64,000 nucleotides of DNA from Schistocephalus solidus (lineage: Eukaryota; Platyhelminthes; Cestoda; Diphyllobothriidea; Diphyllobothriidae), in assembly GCA_017591395.1 (NCBI GenBank), contig WEDG01007025.1, positions 97,635 through 161,634 on the forward strand. The letters are read 5' to 3'. Below are positions 1 through 10,734 of this stretch, one piece after another. The stretch's first letter is position 1. Each line of letters starts with the position of its first letter. A model generated the notes under the pieces. The model was not told the origin of the DNA. It did no database searches and was given only the letters and a program-made list of their open reading frames with translations. A program made the translations under genes and the position numbers.

Positions 1-374
1 GAATTTGGCGTCTATTTTATCTGATAAGGAACAAAATTGGGCTCTAACTTTTCCATTTGGCCAAGCAGCTCCTGTTAAGTTCTTGACGTCCGGATTGTAT
101 GCGAGCAGGCGTCGAAAATACGCGACCAGAACGACCGACGTTAGTTTGAACAAAGTAACACACATCGAATTATCAATTGACATCAAACTTGTTGCTTTCG
201 TTCTCACCCATTTTAATACTCCACTCCTAATCTTAATGTCCACTGTCAGACTGTCTCATAACATAATGTCTCGCTATTATCATCGACATCTCGCCGGCAC
301 GCCTTTTGTCTCTCGTGAACTACAACTCCGACTGTGGGCCTATGCAAATACACTACAAACACACACACTGAGGT

Positions 375-500
375 GGCGTAGGGCTGGCTACTGATGGCTA
401 ATAGGACAGAAATGGCCATTCAAGTTACCCTCCTCTTTGTCGGTAACTTGATTCGGCCTAAAGCCTACTACTTGACGGAACTTCCGGCCGGCAGCTCGTC
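375..500 (+). mobile_element. SINE-A tail fragment
   Basis: The stretch from about 390 reads like the body of the tRNA-derived SINE-A family seen complete at 43.7 kb and 44.1-45.0 kb: GATGGCTAATA, then AGAAATGGCCATTCAAG, then a CCTCTTTGTCGG block. The tRNA-like head is missing, so this is a 5'-truncated copy. Two overlapping open frames across it (5-394 and 394-606) are not credible genes. Confidence 0.7.
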
Positions 501-599
501 TTTGTATCTGTCCCAGATACAGCCTGTCCGCTCATCGATCTCTCTGAGTTCTGATGGGCAATCCTTGTCCCAGTCAAACAGAGTAAGTTTGCTCAAGTT

Positions 600-1040
600 C
601 ATGTAATCGGCTTCCGTTCTTCAATATTAAGCCCGAGTGAGCAGCAATTAGTCGTGGGCCTGATTAACCGAATTAACTGTACCCAGCTAAAGTTTGTGGG
701 TACTGTCAGCTCGCCATACAGTAAGCAAGTCGTACATTATCGTCTTAACATGTGCCGCATGGCATCAAACTGACTGCTTGACTCTCAGCCGGTCTTGTTC
801 ACTGGATGTTTTTTTGTCTAGTGTTTTCCCAGAGCTTCGCGGAGAATTTTTAAAAGAATTGATGGACTCACTGGTTCGAGGGAGGCATTTTGGAACATTG
901 TCAGCCATTGAATTTCGCACCGTTTTTCTCCACCAAGGGTGACTTGCGAGAGCATGCCAGGCCGGGGGTGATGATGCACATTCTCCACCATCCGCAGCAT
1001 CATTTGTTTCTATGATATAAAGCAGTGTGTGGGGTTCGTA
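600..1040. other. Unassigned spacer
   Basis: No repeat or protein similarity was recognised here. Open frames on both strands are short (82 codons at most) and overlap each other. Confidence 0.4.
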
Positions 1041-1054
1041 TTCATAGTTGGTGA

Positions 1055-1215
1055 CCGGTTCGACCGTCGTTTCGAATGAGTTCTGCTACGTGCCCCACAG
1101 CAGGATGGGTACAGGGAGGGTGACTTGCGTTTATAATGATAGTGGTTTTGCACAGCATGCACTACACTCTTTTTTTCTCCCTCTCTCCATCTCAAGAATC
1201 GTGGCTCGGGGTAAA
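1055..1215 (-). repeat. Rep-A head module
   Basis: Begins with GGTTCGACCGTCG, followed by a GTGCCCCACAGCAGG block and GGGTGACTTGCG. The same order opens every minus-oriented Rep-A copy in the window (3179, 8655, 9030). This copy stops after the pyrimidine-rich CTCTTTTTTTCTCC segment, so only the end module is present. Confidence 0.75.
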
Positions 1216-1238
1216 GACAGTTCAGAAAACGCAAGAGG

Positions 1239-1610
1239 TTAAGTTGATAGGGAAGACCCTAGCCGCTTCGGGCCCGGTTCCGTAGGACAGAAGAAGTGGG
1301 ACGCCATCGGAGAAGGGTTGGAAGAAGTTGGCTGCCGGATGAGGGCACATCTGTCCGCCGTGAGAGTGGCGTCACAAGTGTATGAGACCGTGCGTTCGGT
1401 AAATGGCATCCGACGAGGTCATTTATGAGTCAGCCTTGAAGATGATTGGCCGGTGTGGATAGCCAGGATTTTCGAGGCCCAGACAGCCACTGGTGCACAA
1501 ATACATATAGACGCGAGAGAATTAGCGTTCAACCTGCGCACGGCGTTGGTTCACTACAAACTGACGCTTACGCCAGACCACGCCCTCAGCCTAATTTGTG
1601 CTGTGCGTTG
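1239..1610 (+). repeat. Rep-C dispersed repeat, copy 1
   Basis: Starts with TTAAGTTGATAGGGAAGACC, continues with GGGCCCGGTTCCGTA, and contains CAGCCTTGAAGATGATTGG and a GATAGCCAGGATT block near its middle. The same ordered blocks recur at 6071, 32946 and, inverted, 36001. No open frame is conserved between copies, so I take it as a non-coding interspersed repeat of unknown class, about 350 bp long. Confidence 0.75.
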
Positions 1611-1680
1611 AGCGGCTGACTGGTAATCTGCGAGTCAATCGGCGATTACTCCTTCGTAAGCCCGGCTTTTAGTAATCCTG

Positions 1681-2300
1681 GTATGTGCGTCAAAGCGACC
1701 AGGTCATGCTGTGGCACGCGAAGACGGCTTCGCCGGCCGTCAGCCGCTGCGCCCACTCTCGCATCAGCCAACTGACTAGCTCGAGCGTTGGCCTGATTGT
1801 GGGGTAGGGGAGAGGGTGAGGTCGACGGCTTAGCGCATTTTCCTCACTATAAACAATCCGACACGCTTGAAACTCTCACGTTGCACTGAAAGCCGTGGCT
1901 TGGACGGTTGCCAACTGATGCGATAACTCGGACCACGTGGTCAGCCCAGTGTGTGCGAAGTGGTTGACTGGTGGACTGAGAGTCAGGCTGCAATGGCTCC
2001 TTATTAATATGGCGTTTATGGCACTCCCACTAAGTTGGGATCCGAGCCGCCCTTATCTTATGCTGTCATGTTCTTGTTTAGTGTTGAACCATAGTGCGTG
2101 GGCCTGCGCCCTCTCCCAACTCCGGTCTTTTTGACTCTATCGTGAGGCCAGGTTCATGTGGGGGAATTGAACAGAGAGAGAGAGAGGTAGATGCAGTATA
2201 AGTCTAATCTCACCATAAACCAGCGCAAGTCACCGTCCCTGCACCGCTCCACTGTGGAACATACGATGGACATTATCGAAATCGACGGTCGAACTGTCAT
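1681..2300 (+). repeat. Rep-A copy, plus orientation
   Basis: Carries the Rep-A blocks in order: CAGGTCATGCTGTGG, GAGGTCGACGGCTTAGCG, TGGACGGTTGCCAACTGATG, ACCACGTGGTCAGCCC, AGTGGTTGACTGGTGGACTG, CGTGAGGCCAGGTTCATGTG and finally ATCGACGGTCGAACTGTC. Homologous to 21300-22625. The 65-codon frame at 1937-2134 is a repeat-derived frame that reappears in altered form in other copies; it is not a gene. Confidence 0.85.
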
Positions 2301-2309
2301 CTGGTGTTA

Positions 2310-2990
2310 ACAGAAGTAGGGAACTTATGACAGTCATCGGGATGGACATAGAAGGCTGACCTATTGCGTCAGGCAAGGAGGAGCCCTTATGAGCAAACTT
2401 CAAGCGGTCGATTGAACCCACCTGAGTGCAGTCGCTACGGGAGATTTTGGGTTCGCGATAGAACGCGAAGGAACTCATCACAGGGAGATGGTGCTGCTTT
2501 GAAATCACTATATACGCCGATAAACGCAAAAGAACATGTTAGCAAGGCTGGGGTCAATGTATAACTTATTACTGGTATCCGGGGCGGGATGACTCAGCCA
2601 TTAGCTATTGTTCGAATTATTCTTAGGCCATAATTACTGGCCACCAAACAAGTCGCATTTTACTGCATCCCAAAAAAATCCCTGAGGATCAATAGGCTAC
2701 TGCCACAAATAAGATCGGTTATGGAACGCTGCACGTCGGTGTTGAGTGTGGTAGAGATGCCGAGCAGAATCAGTGGGCGTTAGTGGGTCTCCTAGACGTT
2801 GCAACACATTAAAACAAAAAAGGCATTGTGTCGCTACGGACTTTTGACTGAAATGGCTTTTTTTCCTTTAAAACGGACTTTTCTTTCAGTCTTCCTAACT
2901 GCATATTGAAAGCTTTCGCCGTACAGAGTTCCAAGTACGTGAAGGAGAATTGGAGCATGGCAAATTTGCACTCGAACTAACAATTCCATA
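2310..2990. other. Unassigned spacer
   Basis: Only short overlapping frames are present. I see no SINE head, terminal repeat or coding similarity. Confidence 0.4.
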
Positions 2991-2994
2991 TATA

Positions 2995-3141
2995 CATGAC
3001 AGTTTGATCGTCGTATCCGACGAGGTCCCTCGTTTGCTCCACAACATTGTGGCTCAGCGGCACCGACTTGCACGTGAAGTAGTTTAAAGTGATAATAGAC
3101 TTAAGCTGCATCTACCGTACTCTCTAACTCTCTCTCTTTCC

Positions 3142-3178
<37 letters not shown>
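2995..3178 (-). repeat. Rep-A head module with CT/CA microsatellites
   Basis: GACAGTTTGATCGTCG, CGACGAGGTCCCTCG and AGTTTAAAGTGATAATAGAC match the Rep-A head. A CT-rich tract (3121-3166) and a CA run (3166-3178) follow, replacing the pyrimidine stretch found there in other copies. The next Rep-A head starts at once, so two heads lie in tandem. Confidence 0.8.
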
Positions 3179-3925
3179 GACAGTTCGACCATCGTAGTCA
3201 GATGATGTACACCGTATGCTCCACGGAAGGGTGGTGCAGGGACAGTGACTTGCGCGTGTATTAGTTTAAAGTGATAGTAGACTTGCGCTGCATATAGCAC
3301 ACTCTCTCCTCCTCCCCCACCTGAGCCCGGTGTCGTGACAGAGTCAAGAAGACCGGAGATGGGAGAGGGCGCTGGTGGCTGGTGCGGCCGGAGCCGCTCC
3401 TGGGCATACCACCACACCTGGCTCGGATCCCACGGAGTGGGAGTGCCATAAAGGCCACAGTAAGAAGAAGCCACTGCAGCCTGACTCTCAGTCCGCCAGT
3501 CAGCCACTGCACACAAAACAAACTTTGGGCTGACTACGCAGTCTGAGTAATCCCGTAAGTTGGCAACCTTCCAAGCCACGGCTTTTAGCGCACCGGGATA
3601 GTTTCAAGCGCGTCAGATTGTTTATAGTGAGGAACATGCGCTGAGTCGTCGACCTCACTCTCTCCCCACCCCCCAAAATCTCATACACACATACATACAC
3701 ACTCTTACCTGAAATGTCTGTGCCCGGTGACAAGACAGAATCAAGAAGACTAACGGTGGGTTCTGGTGCAGGTGGCTGGCGCGGCGTGAACCTGCACCTA
3801 CGCGTGCCACCACGCCCCCACATGTTAGACATTCGTTATGGGAGCGCATCCAGACTAAAGCCTGCCACGCCTGGTCTAGCCCCCGCGTTGTTCCAGAGCG
3901 TCTACCACGTGGCCCGTTTAGGGGG
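3179..3925 (-). repeat. Rep-A long copy, minus orientation
   Basis: Near-complete copy: head (CAGTTCGACCATCG), the CTGAGCCCGGTGTCGTGAC block, GGATCCCACGGAGTGGG, TTGGCAACCTTCCAAGCC, a second pyrimidine block and an ending with TCTACCACGTGG. The 151-codon frame at 3124-3579 on the minus strand runs straight through the CT array and repeat modules. Related frames occur in other copies but are not kept in length or frame. Gene finders may call it; I regard it as spurious. Confidence 0.85.
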
Positions 3926-3959
3926 CAACCCTCTTTTTGCAGTGTAAGATCGTTCGCCA

Positions 3960-4600
3960 AGCAGGTTTTGGGACAGCTCCTTCATTTGTGGCTGAGGGCT
4001 CACTGAAAGCCCTCTCAGACAGACCGGTAATAATGCAAAAAGAAGTACATACAAAGACAAGAGGCGGATGAGTTGGTCACTTCTGGCTTTCTAGTCGCGA
4101 TCTAGCCATACGCAATCCTAGATCGCGTCGAGTATTTCACTTAATCGATTGTTGTCGGGGTTTACTGTCCGAGTCAGTGTTAACTCATGCGTCAATGACT
4201 GCAATAATGATCATCTCAGTTTAAAACAGAACCTGGAGGAGTAGAGAGGAAGGTGAGGCCAAAACAGAAGGCCTATATGACTTAAGCAGTAAATGAGCTC
4301 AATACATTTTTGTGCAAATTGGAACTAGACATTTAATATCATGAATTAGAGGCAAGCAGATGGGGTTGGCTTACTCTAGTTTACTCATGCCAATCCGGCT
4401 CCATGAAGCTGGTTGAAATGGCAAGCCGGGTTTGGAAGCACGGACGCCCCAAAGCCCAACAGGAACGTGATAGTTCCCACAGCCACTTCCTTTTATAAAT
4501 TAAGAAGGGGCAGGGTTGTCCCGCAGCAGTCAGAACCAGTTTTTCGAAAATCGCCTCCGCCCAAGTAAGATGTTACGAGAGCTGTCAGTGTTCCAGATGA
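3960..4600. other. Unassigned spacer with small perfect hairpin
   Basis: No family was recognised. A 10-bp perfect inverted repeat, CGCGATCTAG at 4096-4105 and its complement at 4118-4127, surrounds a 12-base loop. Confidence 0.4.
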
Positions 4601-4619
4601 GCGTTTTGTTCCTCAGTCA

Positions 4620-4740
4620 TAATGCAACAAAGTGCGGCTGCTGGTGGGTCTCAAGAGTGAGCCCCAAGGCAGAACGGGACAAGTGAGTTCCGTTAGCCAT
4701 AAGTGAGAGTTCATCAACTAATGTTAATATTCGCAATCTA
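4620..4740 (+). mobile_element. SINE-A 3' segment
   Basis: GCGGCTGCTGGTGGGTCTC, GAGCCCCAAGGCAGAACGGG and GAGTTCCGTTAGCC match the 3' half of SINE-A (compare 43920-43990). It leads directly into the leader and tRNA-like head of the next copy at 4755, a tandem arrangement also seen at 44.1-45.0 kb. Confidence 0.75.
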
Positions 4741-4754
4741 AACCGGCAAGAAAA

Positions 4755-4915
4755 TGAGCCCGTAGGGCAATGGTTAGAGCGTTGAACTTCTAATCAACAG
4801 GTTGCGGGTTGGAGCTGGTGGAGGCACCATCTGGGATTGCGTATGACTAGCTGATGATGGTTACTGAGCTAGAAACGGCCACTCCAGTTTCCCTTGTCTT
4901 TTTAGGTATTGTTCA
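4755..4915 (+). mobile_element. SINE-A with tRNA-like head
   Basis: The head reads GAGCCCGTAGGGCAATGGTT with an A-box-like TAGGGCAATGG and a decayed B box (GGTTGGAGCTG). The body follows: GTATGACTAGCTGATGATGG, GAAACGGCCACTCCAG, TTTCCCTTGTC. SINEs of this type are made by RNA polymerase III and copied by another element's reverse transcriptase; this copy encodes nothing. Confidence 0.85.
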
Positions 4916-5242
4916 TGGGCCTTTAAAGTTGATCCGATCCTCTTCTGATACCCAAGGCTTGCAAGGATAGACGGACCGACGTTGGCGTTCAAAGATCAAT
5001 TGGCGGAAATGGCTTCTGAGGCGTAGCACAATTATCATAGTAAACAGTCCCGACCAATCTGCTGATGAATCGGATGAATGCTGACGTTATACCCGGGGAA
5101 AATTTTTATGAATGCTATGGTGATTTTGCTCCAGATTCGGATGAGAACTGACCGTGAAAAAAAAGTAGACACCAAAATGTCAAAGAATTCGTTTGGCGGT
5201 GTTTATGCCCAAAAGAAAAGGCATAAAGGCTTGGTTATCTGG

Positions 5243-5345
5243 AGGACAGTTCGACCGCGGCATGAGCGAAGATGTGGGGCGTGCGCAGGATCAGTGACTT
5301 GAACGTTAAGTAGTTTATAGTGAGGCAAACTTGCATCACACCTTC
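5243..5345 (-). repeat. Rep-A head fragment
   Basis: GGACAGTTCGACCGCGG, GATCAGTGACTTG and AGTAGTTTATAGTGAGG match the Rep-A head. The copy ends just before the CCA array. Confidence 0.7.
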
Positions 5346-5420
5346 ACACCCACCTTCGTCCACCTTACTCTGATGGAAAAAATGTTAAGACGTCCAGACA
5401 AGCATCTGAGTGCACCGAGA

Positions 5421-5511
5421 CCACCACCACCACCACCACCACCACCACCACCACCACCACCACCACCACCACCACCATCACCACCCCCACCACCACGACC
5501 ACCAACACCAC
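5421..5511 (+). repeat. (CCA)n microsatellite
   Basis: Roughly 30 CCA triplets with a few interruptions near the 3' end. It yields poly-Pro, poly-His and poly-Val open frames on the two strands, none of which is a gene. Confidence 0.95.
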
Positions 5512-5689
5512 AAAAGAAGGAGTATACCCAGCTTCGGAAAGTTGGAAGAGCATGAGCGCTCGAATAAATTATCCACCCAGCCTTTTGATTTGCTCTAACA
5601 GGGGCAGGATTCTACCGAACTATCCTGTCTGTGGCATGGAATACAGCGTGGTTCCGTTTTGTCCAGTTCCAGGACGAGCGCATGCGATC

Positions 5690-5790
5690 GCCTGATGGCT
5701 AACAGGGTTAGGGACAAAGAAGGAAACACTGAATGACTGCAGTAGGCCAGAAGCGGCCGTTCCAGTGTTCCAATGTTTGTCGGTGGCTCT
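5690..5790 (+). mobile_element. Decayed SINE-A body fragment
   Basis: TGATGGCTAACAGG, then after about 30 unrelated bases GGCCAGAAGCGGCCGTTCCAG and TTTGTCGG. This order fits the SINE-A body with an internal insertion. Confidence 0.5.
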
Positions 5791-6070
5791 GCTGAAGGCC
5801 GTCCATGCTATGCGTGTCTATCCAAACCAAGCTGAATAGAGCGGAAAACCAGCTAAGGTCGGCTATGTGTGCTGCACACGACCCGGTATTCAAAACGTGT
5901 GTCAGGCTTCCACAAGAGCGGTTTGGATTTCACACATGTGAAACCATCTTGAAGGTTTCATTAAAAAAGCGCCACTGCAGCCTAAATCCAAGTTCACAGA
6001 ATGCACTTCTCTTGATGCTGGTTCCTAGAACTGCCTCTTACGCGCTAAAGAGACTAGAAACGCCTGCAGC

Positions 6071-6410
6071 TTAAGTTCTTAGGGGAGACTCTAACCGCAA
6101 CGACCTTCAGGCCCGGTTCCGTATAATAAGAGGGAAGAAGTGGGACGCCTGTTAGCTGGATAGTGTGTTCTGTATACATTCGTTTATATTTTACATTATG
6201 GAGGCTTTCCGACAGCCGCGAAAGCGGTATCCCCCTGTGAGAGGCTGAGCAGAGTCGTTATAGAGCATCCCGCGAGGTCGTGTGAGCCAGCCTTGAAGAT
6301 GTTTGACCGGTTTGGACAGCCGAGATCAGCAGTTACTGGTGCGTACGTGAAAGAAGTCGCGAGAGGTTCAGAATTGCAACAAACGCATGGAGTCAGGCCA
6401 GTGCAGATTA
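6071..6410 (+). repeat. Rep-C dispersed repeat, copy 2
   Basis: Starts TTAAGTTCTTAGGGGAGACT, then CGACCTTCAGGCCCGGTTCC and AGAAGTGGGACGCC. CCAGCCTTGAAGATG and GACAGCCGAGATC follow in the same order as at 1239. The middle differs in length from copy 1. Confidence 0.75.
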
Positions 6411-6429
6411 TCTGAATGTGTTCTTCAGA

Positions 6430-8640
6430 GCTGACACATGGTTTCCATGAGACAGTGAGTACACACTGATTATGTGAAACCAACCGACGACTGAACAAAC
6501 CCAACAGAAGACACTCACTTGTAGTTTGTAAGGAGGGTACTGATTTCCACCTAGCACTTACTGAAATCTCGACGACATGGTTCTATCGGGTTGTCGTCTA
6601 TCTTTCGCCTTGATAAGTTAAAATCCTTCGTTTCGTTTGGCACTGTAACGCCTGTGTCTCGTATAACTAATTGGCTTATGAAGCAGTCAAATAGGTGCGG
6701 TTATCTTAGGTCTCCTTGGCCAACCTTCAGTCTCGAGGATTTTAAAGACGCAAGTATGGACTGTTATTTTTCCATATTCTCTGATTTACTGGCTTTAAGA
6801 GAGCTATTTTATCGCGAACAGATGAATGCATTGCAGTACAAGTCCGTATGCCGACACTCGAATTGGAGCTCCATGGCTCTTCTTTGCTCTATTCCCTCTA
6901 CGTTTGCCAGTTCTTAGGTTTCCCGTCCGGCAGGACGCTGGAGAAGAAACGCCTCACCACGTAATGGGGTGAGTTTGACCTCAATCCTGAGTCCATTAGA
7001 GGACACAATAGCCCTTGGATCGCTAAAATTATGCCTGTTCTTGGTGCAAATGATTGGGCGCGCGGTCTGTCCAATAGGAGCTGTCGTCAGAAGCCTCGTT
7101 GACTTAATCACATTCGCCGATATTTTATCCCACCCATCAATCCCAATGATCACAGCACGCCGACCTCGCCATGCGGGTGGCGTGGGAACGATGAGTGTTT
7201 ATAACTCATGAAATACTCATAAACCCGTTCAACTTTTCCTATTTTCACTGTCTACGTAAAGGTGTCGGTCTGATGATGAATTTCCGAAAAAAATATGTTT
7301 TTCGACCTGACTGTTCACCTCTACAAGAGTTTAAATAGGTAAGCGTGCAGCTGTCCATATGCACTTTTATCTACCGCATCTCCTGTTTTGTTGGCTTTAG
7401 GCGAGGTTTCCCACTATCCGGCCTATTCTAATGAACCACAGGACAAGTCCGTGTGCTTATTACTCAACTCAAGTACCCATCCATTTACATCGATTGTTCT
7501 AATTAAGGGATATTCCCCCGCGCAACACGCCCTTGTTATATTCCAGACGTCATGGAGTTGAAGACCGAAGTGAAAATTTGGGCTAAAGTGCGGGACTCCA
7601 TGTGAGAAAGATTGGTTTTCGTTCCTTTGGCGTTTCATGCGTTCCTTTCTGCCTCATGACTCCTACTGACTTTTAACTAAGACGAAAAGTTTGCTTTTTT
7701 GTCAACCGTAAAGTGAAGGTGACGTCTCTGTAGCCTTTTTACGTCTGAGAAGATACCGTGTAGACATCAGGCCCCAGCAGCTGGAGGAACCGGCCACCGG
7801 TCGGAGTTCATATTCGCCTGATGAGTCTGAAACGCAAGAAATTTCAACGGCCCTTCAAGTTTCGCGAGAGGGCGTTAAATCTCAGGAGTAGTGCTCCTAT
7901 ATCGACACAATTGCGATTTCAGCCAGAGGAAAACAACCTTTAGAGCGTAAAGCAGAAAATTGCAGGTCAAGCGATGGGGATTTCACAGGTGGCCCAGTTC
8001 ATCCCAGTCCCTCCGAGAACAAACAATAGGGAGCATTTTATTTGGTACGATTGCTTCTATAGTGTAATCGACACGGAATAAAAGTAAAGTTATGTGTACT
8101 GAAAAAAACGTACAGACGGACGACCCCTCGCACTGGGCCGTGGTCCCCTCCACCAATGCTGGAACACCTAGGGTAGGAGAAAAACGGTTCATCAGTTACA
8201 TCAACTTGAACTATCGTCTAACCCTTTTCAACGTATACACAACACCAAAATATAATTAGGCGAAGTTGCGAAATTGAGCTGCAGGAAGCCGAAGCCCAAA
8301 ACACTTTCTACACGGTTACATGATGAATTTTGACTAATCCTGATTTAAGTGTGGTTATGTACATTGTTTTCAAAAATAAATGACTGCTTGAGTATTGCAG
8401 GTTTTACCTTTATTTTTGCGATACAATATATTCGGCTGTAGTTTACAAATAATGTTTTACGCGAACTAAATTATCCCATTTATAAGCAATGTAGTTTTCA
8501 TATTTTATACCCCGAGGAATGGGTACGTTCGGTCTTTTGAAAGGGCCTGAAATTGAGACTTTCTTTGACACTCGCATTGGTAACCTAAATTCCCCTCCTC
8601 TCACCCAATCTGCACCGTGTATTAATGTTGCTGACGAAGT
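6430..8640. other. Unassigned 2.2-kb spacer
   Basis: The longest frame is 108 codons (6591-6917, plus); it starts with hydrophobic and basic residues and matches no family I recognise. An oppositely oriented 79-codon frame overlaps its end. I see no splice pattern, repeat family or microsatellite. Confidence 0.4.
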
Positions 8641-8654
8641 ACGTGACGTGACGC

Positions 8655-9024
8655 ACGACAGTTCGACCGTCGTAGTCCGACGATGTCCACCATATGGTCC
8701 ATGAAAGGATAGTGCAAGGATGGTGGCTTGCGTGTGATTTAGTTTTAAGTGATATTAGCCTTGTGCTGCAGCTACCGCACTCTCTGCTCCTCCCCCACCT
8801 GATCCCGGTTTCAAGACAGAGTCAAGAAGACCGAAGATGGGAGAAGGTGCAGGTGGCTGGCGCGGTCGGGGCCCCTAGGCCCTAGCAACCTCTAGGCGTG
8901 CCACCTCACCCCCATGTTCGGCATTTGTTATGGGAGTGCAACCCAAATAACGTTTGCCACGCCCTGATATGGCCCCTAGGTTTGTCCAACGAATCTACCA
9001 CGCACGCACGCACGCACACAGACA
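8655..9024 (-). repeat. Rep-A copy, minus orientation
   Basis: Head CAGTTCGACCGTCGTAG, then CACTCTCTGCTCCTCCC, CTGATCCCGGTTTCAAGAC, CCCCATGTTCGGCATTTG and ATCTACCACGCACG. A short CACG/CACA run (9000-9026) joins it to the next copy. Confidence 0.85.
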
Positions 9025-9530
9025 CACAATAGTTCGACCGTCGATTTCGACGAGGTCTATCGTACACTCCTCAGCAGGGTGGTGCAGGTACGGTGACTTG
9101 CGCGTGATTTAGTTTAAAGTGATAGTAAACTTACGCTGCATGTACCGCACTCTCTCCTCCTCTTCCACCTGAGCCCGGTGTCATGACAGAGGCAAGAAGA
9201 CCGGAGGCGGGAGAGGGCGCAGATGGCTGGCGCGGCCGCAACAGCCCCTTGGCGTACCACTAAACCTGGCTCGGCTCCCACGGAGTGGGAGTGCCATAAG
9301 GGCCAAATTACGAAGGAGGCATTGCAGCCTGACTCTCAGTCCGCCAGTGAGCCACTCCACACAAAACACACATTGGGCTGACCACGCGGTCCAAGTTATC
9401 CCGTTAGTTGGCAACCTTACAAGCCACGGCTTTTAGCGCACCGTTATAGTTTCAAGCACGTCAGATTGTTTATAGTGAGGAAAACGCGCTTAGCCGTCGA
9501 CCTCACTCTCTCCTCCACCCCCACAATCAG
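9025..9530 (-). repeat. Rep-A copy, minus orientation
   Basis: Head ATAGTTCGACCGTCGATTTC, then GAGCCCGGTGTCATGAC, CTCCCACGGAGTGGGAG, TTGGCAACCTTACAAGCC and GTCGACCTCACTCTCTCC. The spacing from the previous head is about 375 bp, so heads are repeated within this cluster. Confidence 0.85.
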
Positions 9531-9910
9531 ACCACTGTCCGAGCCGGTCAGTTGTCTGATGTGGAAGTGGGCGCAGCTACTGGTGACCTCGCCTACGTGT
9601 TCTACGTACACGACCTAGCCCCCAAACACAGCACCAGGATTTCACACAACAGAGGGTTGATCGGCTCTTATCTCACAGTGTGAGATAGCCAGAGTTCACG
9701 TTATGAAAGAGCACTTGCAGCCTGACTCTCAAACCACCAGCCAGCCACTCCACACAAGACACATTGGACTGACTGTGAGGCCTGAGAGTAATTGTCAGTT
9801 GGCAACCTTCCAACCCACGGCGCTTATCGCTACTACACTCTCTCCTTCTCCCCCACCTGATCCCGGTGCCATGACAGAGTCAAGAAGACCGGAGGTGGGA
9901 TAGGGACACA
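9531..9910 (-). repeat. Rep-A internal module plus partial unit
   Basis: GAGCCGGTCAGTTGTCTGATG, GTGACCTCGCCTACGTG, GTGTGAGATAGCC and TTGGCAACCTTCCAACCC match, inverted, the order at 21830-22130. This shows that the internal module belongs to the family and is not local sequence. Confidence 0.8.
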
Positions 9911-10269
9911 CACAAATATATGTCTTGCATGATTTAGTGCACGTCAGAAGACCTTTTATGTCATTACAGACAGGTTCGAAGAAGATAATATTGTTCTCAC
10001 GAGCCAGCCAACGATACCCTTCGAACCCTACGTAAGTACAGCATTAAGAAAAAGAGGGAGGTGAAGAAAGTTTATATAAAAATCTTCAATGACCGGAATT
10101 CGGGCTGGCGTGATTTCTACAATGCGTGCTGCTGAGTAGGCATGTTGGTAAGAGAAAACGTCGGACACAATGCATCCCTGTGGCTACTGAGTCAGACGAC
10201 GGCGTCAGTGAAATAGACTTACTGCCGTCCAGACACAAAAATTTGGATAGAATGAAGTTAAAAATTGTC

Positions 10270-10420
10270 GACAAAGACGAGGATGGCTGGAATGGCCATT
10301 TCCAGCTCAGTAGCCGTCATCAGAAAGCCATACCCAACCTCAGGTGGTGCAAAATCGAGGCTCGAACCCGCGACCTGTTGATTTGAAGTCCACGCTCTAA
10401 ACATTGAGCCACGGGCTGGG
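10270..10420 (-). mobile_element. SINE-A, minus orientation
   Basis: Body GGAATGGCCATTTCC and TAGCCGTCATCAG, followed by an inverted tRNA-like head. On the minus strand the B box is GGGTTCGAGCCTC and the head starts at the GAGCC(A)CGGGC end near 10417. It faces a plus-oriented copy starting about 55 bp away. Confidence 0.88.
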
Positions 10421-10431
10421 TGAGCATCCAT

Positions 10432-10730
10432 CTACCAATGTTAATATTCCTGATCAAAACTGGTAAGACAAAGAGACCGTGGCTCAATGTTTAGAACGTT
10501 TGAATTGTAGTCAATACTTTACGGGTTCGAGCCTCTGTTGGTGCAACACCTGGTATGACTTGCTGATGATGGCTAATGAACCAGAAATGACCATTCAATT
10601 CTCCCTTGTCTTCGTCGGCAGTGTTCATCTACCTAGGATACCAGCCTTTGTCGGGTTCAAGCTTGAGCCCTAAGGCAGGACGGGTTAAATGAGTTCCGTA
10701 AGTGATCGGCGACCGTTCATAAACGAATAG
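10432..10730 (+). mobile_element. SINE-A, plus orientation, with leader
   Basis: Leader AATATTCCTGATCAAAACTGG, tRNA-like head with A-box-like TGGCTCAATG and B-box GGGTTCGAGCCTC, body GGTATGACTTGCTGATGATGG, and 3' part GAGCCCTAAGGCAGGACGGG. All segments appear in the same order as at 43.68-44.0 kb, so this is close to full length. Together with the previous entry it forms a head-to-head inverted pair. Confidence 0.88.
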
Positions 10731-10734
10731 AATA

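Noticed and set aside
5331..5598. Pro-rich and His-rich frames
   Set aside because: Translations of the CCA array in different frames.
6591..6917. 108-codon frame considered as a host exon
   Set aside because: No recognisable domain, no clear splice signals and an opposing frame overlapping its end; left as unassigned spacer.
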